Below are positions 6,633-9,857 of a stretch of DNA of 9,857 nt, piece by piece. A program made the position numbers and the translations under genes. The DNA is from Treponema sp. (lineage in GTDB: Bacteria > Spirochaetota > Spirochaetia > Treponematales > Breznakiellaceae), in the NCBI GenBank assembly GCA_009785545.1, contig WQWD01000068.1, positions 1 through 9,857 of the forward strand. Reading direction: 5' to 3'. The notes beneath the pieces are model-generated. The model was given only the letters and a program-made list of their open reading frames with translations. It was not told the DNA's origin and did no database searches. Within the stretch, counting starts at the first letter, position 1. Each line of letters opens with the position of its first letter.

Positions 6633-6809
6633 ATACCAAAGTTTCCTGGCTTGAGGGCGCGCACCTAACGATGCGATTTCCTGCCGACCTTCCCAGTTTC
6701 CCAGTGGTCGTTTTTGGCAGTATCTTCCCTGTCACAGTTACGGGTTAGCGGAGGATTTCAAGCCGAATCGAAGATTCAAAAGCTCGGCACCCCACTTCCT
6801 TTGAAGTAT
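6633..6809 (-). promoter_or_regulatory. Cobalamin riboswitch
   Basis: The minus-strand leader carries the conserved blocks of the cobalamin aptamer in the right order. These are GGGGTGCC (6786-6793), CCCGTAACTGTGACAGGGAAG (within 6724-6744), CCACTGG and CTGGGAAGG of the core (6688-6707), and the B12 box AAGCCAGGAAAC (6641-6652). The core is closed by CTGC/GCAG and CGACC/GGTCG stems (6706-6720 with 6681-6689). A hairpin GAATC-TTC-GATTC (about 6763-6775) fits a peripheral stem. P1 can form between ATAC-TT-CAAAG (6799-6809) and CTTTGGTAT (6633-6641), with a two-base bulge. The element lies between a promoter and a btu-type operon, as in btuB leaders, and is expected to lower expression when adenosyl- or other cobalamin is abundant. 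The subclass (adenosyl- versus hydroxo/methylcobalamin) is not determined. Confidence 0.93.
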
Positions 6810-6819
6810 ACATCTTGAT

Positions 6820-6847
6820 GTTATACCAATTATGCGAATATTGTCAA
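6820..6847 (-). promoter_or_regulatory. Sigma-70-type promoter of the B12 operon
   Basis: The minus strand has a perfect -35 TTGACA (6842-6847), a 16-bp spacer and a -10 TATAAC (6820-6825). Transcription would start around 6812-6814, a few bases before the riboswitch P1 stem at 6809, so the aptamer sits at the extreme 5' end of the transcript. This placement supports both calls. Confidence 0.8.
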
Positions 6848-6926
6848 TGGACGGTGTGCGTATTTCATATCAAAATATATTCCAGATTAGAACAACATAC
6901 CCCATCATTTATAGCGGAATTATTAT
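6848..6926. other. Spacer between chemotaxis gene and B12 promoter
   Basis: These 79 bp follow the stop of the chemotaxis gene on the same strand and precede the B12 operon promoter. They are AT-rich. I see no hairpin followed by a T-run, no ORF and no repeat. The chemotaxis transcript may therefore read through into the riboswitch leader or end by another mechanism. Confidence 0.5.
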
Positions 6927-8621
6927 TTAAGCACTTATTTTTGCCGCCGCCTCGATCATTTGCCGGACATCTGCCTTTACTTGTCCGGTAATCTCGTTGA
7001 CCTGAGCCATCGCCTGCATTATTTGTGTGCTTCCCACGCTCTGCTCGCTCATGGCGCCCAGAATATCAGTCTCTTGCTCTGCCACAATCTTTACGCCTGA
7101 GTCTATAGCCTCGAATTTGTTTATTACATTGTCTGTTGATCTGGTTATCTTGTCGATAGAACCCTTAATTTTTTTCAAGACCGTGCTGATAATTTTTGAC
7201 TGCTTGCTCGAATTTTCTGCGAGCTGGCGTATCTCGTCAGCGACAACGGCAAAACCTCGGCCGGATTCCCCGGCGTGTGCAGCCTCAATCGCAGCGTTCA
7301 TGGACAAAAGATTTGTTTGACTGGCAATGTTTTGCATAACGGAATTAATTTCTAATAGTGATTCGGATTCATTTGCAATTTCCTTGATATTTGTATCAAC
7401 CTCTTTTAGACCGGCGTGCCCCACCGCAGAAGATTCTTCCAACGCCTTTACGTTCTGCGCATTTTTGGAAAGTGTGTTATTTACAGAGCGGATGTTGGCA
7501 ACCATTTCCTCAATGGCTCCTGCAGATTCGGTAATAGCAGAGGACTGTGCTTCCAGATGTTCGCTGAGCCAATCCATTATTGTTTGCAGCCTCTGTTGGG
7601 CAATGTGTTCAATTTCTTTGCTTTTTTGATACTCGCGAAGATCACGGAGATAAGTAATAAGAAATTCTTTTCCGTCAATTACTACTTTTTGAAGAATCTC
7701 TTCGACAAGAACGGGTGTGCCGTCTAAGTACTGATAAGTCCATTCATGTCGATAACTGCCTTGTCGAATCGCAAGTTTGGCCACTTCAGCCGCTTTTTCC
7801 ATAGACGGAGAACCGTCAGGCTGAAACGCAGGAAAGAAGCGTTCTATATTATCAAGGAATATCTGTTTGTCAGATAAATTAAACATATGTTCCACTTCGC
7901 TGTTGACTTCGATGGGAATACTATTTTCGTCAAAGAGGACGCAAACCATAGGAGATGCATCCAGTATAATCTGCATTCTTTTTTTGGCCGCTTCCTCTTT
8001 TTTCTTGATTTCATGGATTTCACGCAAATCCTTTACAAATCCAATTGCATGATTTTCTCGGTCAAAATTGGCACGAACGAACGTTATCTGAAGAGGAAGC
8101 TCCTCACCATCCAGTGTAGACTGTGTCCACTCAAAGGTTACGACTCCATCTTTAAAAACCTTTTTCATTATTTCGCTTAACATATCCAATGAACGTTTTC
8201 CGTTAGGCTGATATCCCGGCATGAGCTGAAAGAATTTTTCAAAGTACTCCTGTTTGTTCGTTAGCCCGTATAACTTCGGCGTTTCTTCGTTACAGTACAA
8301 AATTTTCATGCTGTCTCTAACCATGAATGTCGGTGTAGGCGAGCTGTCGATGATAAGATGCATCCCTTCGTGGAAACTATTCCTTTCCATCTTTTTGAAC
8401 AGCCGCATGGAAAGAATAATGGCACATACAAAAAAGAAAACCACTAGCGGCACAAGAACAGCCATGATCGTAATTGGGTTCTGTATATGGATAACAAGGA
8501 CATACACAAAAATCAGAACGAGGATTGCAAGGAGTGATAAACCAAAACCAAGTTTAAATACGAGCTTACGTTTAAGGTTTTCCGAAGAATAATTTTTTTT
8601 AACTTGCCATTTGTTTGCCAT
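6927..8621 (-). CDS. Methyl-accepting chemotaxis protein with two PAS domains
   Basis: This 564-residue membrane chemoreceptor would pass signals to CheA/CheW. Two membrane segments (about 22-46 and 50-72) are joined by only a few residues, so there is essentially no periplasmic sensor. Sensing is likely intracellular through two tandem PAS domains (about 87-205 and 215-332). These look like duplicates: each has a SSP/ASP start (93-95, 222-224), a P.(Y/F)QP(N/D)G motif (135-141, 264-270) and ends in KDLRE or RDLRE. No HAMP domain is evident. The methyl-accepting helical domain (about 355-564) has the conserved tip IASQTNLLSMNAAIEAAHAG (432-451), followed by GRGFAVVADEIRQLAE. The protein ends KISA without a CheR-tethering pentapeptide. 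The ATG at 8621 is chosen because AAGGAA lies upstream. The ligand is unknown; PAS domains could bind haem, flavin or a small metabolite. Confidence 0.92.
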   Translation of the reverse strand: MANKWQVKKNYSSENLKRKLVFKLGFGLSLLAILVLIFVYVLVIHIQNPITIMAVLVPLVVFFFVCAIILSMRLFKKMERNSFHEGMHLIIDSSPTPTFMVRDSMKILYCNEETPKLYGLTNKQEYFEKFFQLMPGYQPNGKRSLDMLSEIMKKVFKDGVVTFEWTQSTLDGEELPLQITFVRANFDRENHAIGFVKDLREIHEIKKKEEAAKKRMQIILDASPMVCVLFDENSIPIEVNSEVEHMFNLSDKQIFLDNIERFFPAFQPDGSPSMEKAAEVAKLAIRQGSYRHEWTYQYLDGTPVLVEEILQKVVIDGKEFLITYLRDLREYQKSKEIEHIAQQRLQTIMDWLSEHLEAQSSAITESAGAIEEMVANIRSVNNTLSKNAQNVKALEESSAVGHAGLKEVDTNIKEIANESESLLEINSVMQNIASQTNLLSMNAAIEAAHAGESGRGFAVVADEIRQLAENSSKQSKIISTVLKKIKGSIDKITRSTDNVINKFEAIDSGVKIVAEQETDILGAMSEQSVGSTQIMQAMAQVNEITGQVKADVRQMIEAAAKISA

Positions 8622-8630
8622 AAGAAAGAA

Positions 8631-8636
8631 TTCCTT
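8631..8636 (-). promoter_or_regulatory. Shine-Dalgarno of the chemotaxis gene, favours ATG at 8621
   Basis: AAGGAA lies 9 nt before the ATG at 8621. The frame is open to a GTG at 8645, but that GTG has no ribosome site in front and would place this purine-rich stretch inside the coding region. The shorter protein is therefore preferred, with moderate certainty because the spacing is on the long side. Confidence 0.6.
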
Positions 8637-8705
8637 TTTTAGCACTCACAAAAGATGTTGTAAATATACGATTTATATTATTAAGTTTTAATAGTCGCAT
8701 TTTAC

Positions 8706-8761
8706 GGTGGTTATTGACATTTTAACATCATTATATAATGGTTGTCAATATATAAGCCACC
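8706..8761. promoter_or_regulatory. Long inverted repeat between divergent genes, candidate operator
   Basis: TATTGACA (8712-8719) and TGTCAATA (8743-8750) are perfect inverted copies 31 bp apart, about three helical turns. They are flanked by outer arms GGTGG (8706-8710) and CCACC (8757-8761). A perfect 12-bp palindrome CATTATATAATG (8729-8740) lies inside but is not concentric with the arms. The dyad lies directly upstream of an XRE regulator and overlaps possible promoter elements for both divergent genes. It is a natural candidate for autoregulation by that protein. The repeats are seen; binding is inferred. Confidence 0.5.
8719..8748 (-). promoter_or_regulatory. Candidate promoter of the chemotaxis gene
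   Basis: The minus strand shows TTGACA (8743-8748), an 18-bp spacer and TAAAAT (8719-8724), giving an untranslated leader of about 90 nt before the ATG at 8621. Its -35 box is one arm of the inverted repeat. On the + strand TTGACA (8714-8719) and TATAAT (8734-8739) are only 14 bp apart, too close for a standard promoter, so the promoter of the XRE gene remains unclear. Confidence 0.4.
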
Positions 8762-8782
8762 AATTTTAAGTATGTTATAATT

Positions 8783-9109
8783 ATGAATTTTAGAGAGAAT
8801 TTAAGGGAAGCTATTGATTTCTCTGGTTTAGGGCAAAAAGAACTTGCATACAAGGCAAATATAAGCTTGCGAAATATTGAAAATTATCTGCGGAAGAATG
8901 CGTCTATCCCATCTGCCGATAAAGCTGTACAGATCGCTCAAGTGCTCGGGGTTACTGTTGAATATCTTGTAACCGGAACAAACTCACCGCAAGAAATTGA
9001 GGATGAAGTACAACAATTAATAAAATTGTTAAGAAAACTTCCAAGAAATAAACAACGTATCATAATAAAAAACGCTTTAAACTTATATGAAATACTTAAA
9101 GAAGCATAA
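8783..9109 (+). CDS. XRE/Cro-C1-type helix-turn-helix regulator
   Basis: This 108-residue cytoplasmic DNA-binding protein has an XRE domain at residues about 5-64. The LGQKELAYKANIS segment (16-28) holds the first helices, RNIENYLRKN (30-39) the recognition region, and IPSADKAVQIAQVLGVTVEYLVTG (42-65) the characteristic end. The C-terminal 43 residues are charged and probably helical (QEIEDEVQQLIKLLRKLP), a likely dimerisation tail. There is no signal peptide or protease domain. The only plausible start is the ATG at 8783, but no Shine-Dalgarno is visible in front. TATAAT at 8776-8781 is too close to the ATG to be its -10 box. The gene is divergent from the chemotaxis receptor and follows the inverted repeat. 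The protein resembles phage-like repressors and antitoxins, but no toxin partner or phage gene is adjacent. Confidence 0.85.
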   Translation: MNFRENLREAIDFSGLGQKELAYKANISLRNIENYLRKNASIPSADKAVQIAQVLGVTVEYLVTGTNSPQEIEDEVQQLIKLLRKLPRNKQRIIIKNALNLYEILKEA

Positions 9110-9144
9110 CTCGAATATTCAAATTGATACAAGCGGATTTTTTT

Positions 9145-9162
9145 TGTTGAGACGTTTCAACA
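9145..9162. repeat. 18-bp near-perfect palindrome in the 3' intergenic gap
   Basis: TGTTGAGACGTTTCAACA can fold into a 7-bp stem (including one G-U) with an ACGT loop. It lies between the converging XRE and WecG-like genes, in a 69-bp gap. A run of eight T's precedes it on the + strand, and no T-run follows it on either strand, so it does not fit a standard intrinsic terminator. It is followed by TTAGGAGATAAC (9166-9177), an SD-like stretch with no start codon at the right distance on the + strand. It may be a remnant of a dispersed repeat or of a lost gene's leader. Confidence 0.45.
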
Positions 9163-9178
9163 TTGTTAGGAGATAACT

Positions 9179-9857
9179 CTATCGTCTAAACAATTTGTAA
9201 AACAATAATAAGAATTTGTAGCCAATGTAAGGGAAAATACGAAAAAATTTAAAGGGATTTTGGAAACAATACGCAACCCATTCAAGTCCTTTGTTAAAGG
9301 AAGCACGAGACGGGCGTTTTTTTCTTTCTGCAAAAACATCGAAAATATCGCTGCACCATAATCTCATGCCGTGACCTAATGCACTATTATTTCGGGCAAT
9401 CCAGCGTTCCTCGCCGCGTATTCCTTTGCTGACCAAGAGCAGAGAAGGAGATGATTTTTTTATTGCTTTGATGATCGTCAGTTCATTGGCTTTTTTGAAA
9501 TAACCGGGATAACGACCGACAACCCGCAATTTTGGAAAGGTTTGGCGGATGTTTTTTTCTGTTTTTAGAAGCACTTTGGTTCTTCCGCCAAGCAGATAAC
9601 AGGAAAATTCCCGAGTTTCAAGAATTGTAAGCAGGCTGATAATAAAATCAAAGGGCATATACCTGTGCGCTTTCCATCCTGACAAAAATCTGATACCGCT
9701 TATCAGGCTTTTTGAAATTGGGAGAACTAAAGAGGCACTTTTTACATAAGATCGATACTCACCAGATCTTCTGGCACGCAATAAATCCCAAAGAGACAGC
9801 AATACGATGTTATGCTCTTTATCCGTTTTTAAAAGTTCGTAAACAAATTCTATAAAA
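9179..9857 (-). CDS. WecG/TagA/CpsF-family protein, 5' end outside the window
   Basis: The reading frame is open to the right edge; 225 codons up to TAG at 9179 are visible and the N-terminus is missing. The protein belongs to the WecG/TagA/CpsF glycosyltransferase family, whose members transfer N-acetylmannosaminuronate or related sugars to lipid-linked intermediates. Supporting features are ARRSGEYRSYV, the MPFDFIISLL segment, the YLLGG turn, RQTFPKLRVVGRYPGYF, and a basic amphipathic C-terminal tail (FRIFPYIGYKFLLLFYKLFRR region) expected to touch the membrane. However, where the family usually has a PDGxG motif with the catalytic Asp, this protein reads PISKS. The usual PKQE is replaced by RGEE. 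It may be a divergent enzyme with another mechanism or a non-catalytic relative. TTG at 9800-9802 is an internal Leu codon, since the frame and the family match continue upstream. Confidence 0.75.
   Translation of the reverse strand, partial: FIEFVYELLKTDKEHNIVLLSLWDLLRARRSGEYRSYVKSASLVLPISKSLISGIRFLSGWKAHRYMPFDFIISLLTILETREFSCYLLGGRTKVLLKTEKNIRQTFPKLRVVGRYPGYFKKANELTIIKAIKKSSPSLLLVSKGIRGEERWIARNNSALGHGMRLWCSDIFDVFAERKKRPSRASFNKGLEWVAYCFQNPFKFFRIFPYIGYKFLLLFYKLFRR

Noticed and set aside
8622..8645. GTG at 8645 as start of the chemotaxis receptor
   Set aside because: No ribosome site precedes it, and its first codons contain the AAGGAA that serves the ATG at 8621.
8714..8739. TTGACA and TATAAT on the + strand as the XRE promoter
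   Set aside because: The 14-bp spacing is too short for a usual sigma-70 promoter.
8776..8781. TATAAT directly before the XRE start codon as a -10 box
   Set aside because: Transcription would begin inside the coding region, and no -35 lies at the right distance.
8783..9109. XRE protein as antitoxin of a toxin-antitoxin pair or as a prophage remnant
   Set aside because: No toxin-like or phage gene is adjacent; the neighbours are a chemoreceptor and a glycosyltransferase-like gene.
9145..9162. Palindrome as a bidirectional terminator
   Set aside because: No T-run follows on either strand; the T8 run precedes it on the + strand.
9800..9802. TTG as start of the WecG-like gene
   Set aside because: The frame stays open to the window edge and the upstream residues fit the family, so the true start is outside the window.
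1..9857. CRISPR array, tRNA, rRNA or insertion sequence
   Set aside because: No regularly spaced repeats, tRNA-like cloverleaf, rRNA signatures or transposase were seen on either strand.

Overview
The window looks like part of a spirochaete chromosome, most likely a Treponema-like host-associated species (moderate confidence). The AT-leaning base composition, two lipoproteins with loose spirochaete-type lipoboxes (LVSSC and LLISC), a large PAS-containing chemotaxis receptor, a small XRE regulator and a WecG/TagA-like protein together suggest this. No rRNA or species marker is present, so the assignment rests on gene content only.

Layout. On the + strand, bases 1-255 hold the C-terminal part of LuxS (S-ribosylhomocysteine lyase), followed after 34 nt by a complete CaCA-family sodium/calcium exchanger (290-1261). 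The exchanger meets, tail to tail and with a 17-bp overlap, the last gene of a five-gene minus-strand operon (6442 down to 1245). In transcription order this operon encodes a small lipoprotein of unknown function, a TonB-dependent outer-membrane receptor, a substrate-binding lipoprotein, a FecCD-type permease and an ABC ATPase. Gene junctions are 0 nt, ATGA overlap, ATGA overlap and 28 nt, so it is a tightly coupled transcription unit.

The operon is preceded by a long leader (6443-6820). It contains a recognisable cobalamin riboswitch (about 6633-6809) directly downstream of a good sigma-70-type promoter (TTGACA-16-TATAAC). The riboswitch identifies the transporter as a vitamin B12/corrinoid uptake system (BtuB-BtuF-BtuC-BtuD) and makes the leading lipoprotein a candidate new B12-uptake component. 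Between aptamer and first gene lie about 190 nt with several hairpins, a 25-codon upstream ORF with its own Shine-Dalgarno (SD) sequence, and a hairpin that encloses the SD of the lipoprotein gene. There is no U-tract terminator, so control is probably translational.

Upstream lies a minus-strand methyl-accepting chemotaxis receptor with two tandem PAS domains and almost no periplasmic part (6927-8621). It is divergent from a 108-residue XRE-type DNA-binding protein (8783-9109). Their 161-bp intergenic region carries a long inverted repeat that may be the regulator's operator. The window ends with a minus-strand, 5'-truncated WecG/TagA/CpsF-family protein (9179-9857) whose usual active-site motifs appear altered. 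A palindrome and an SD-like sequence without a start codon lie between it and the XRE gene.

The most distinctive content is the riboswitch-controlled corrinoid operon headed by an uncharacterised lipoprotein, with its unusually elaborate leader.
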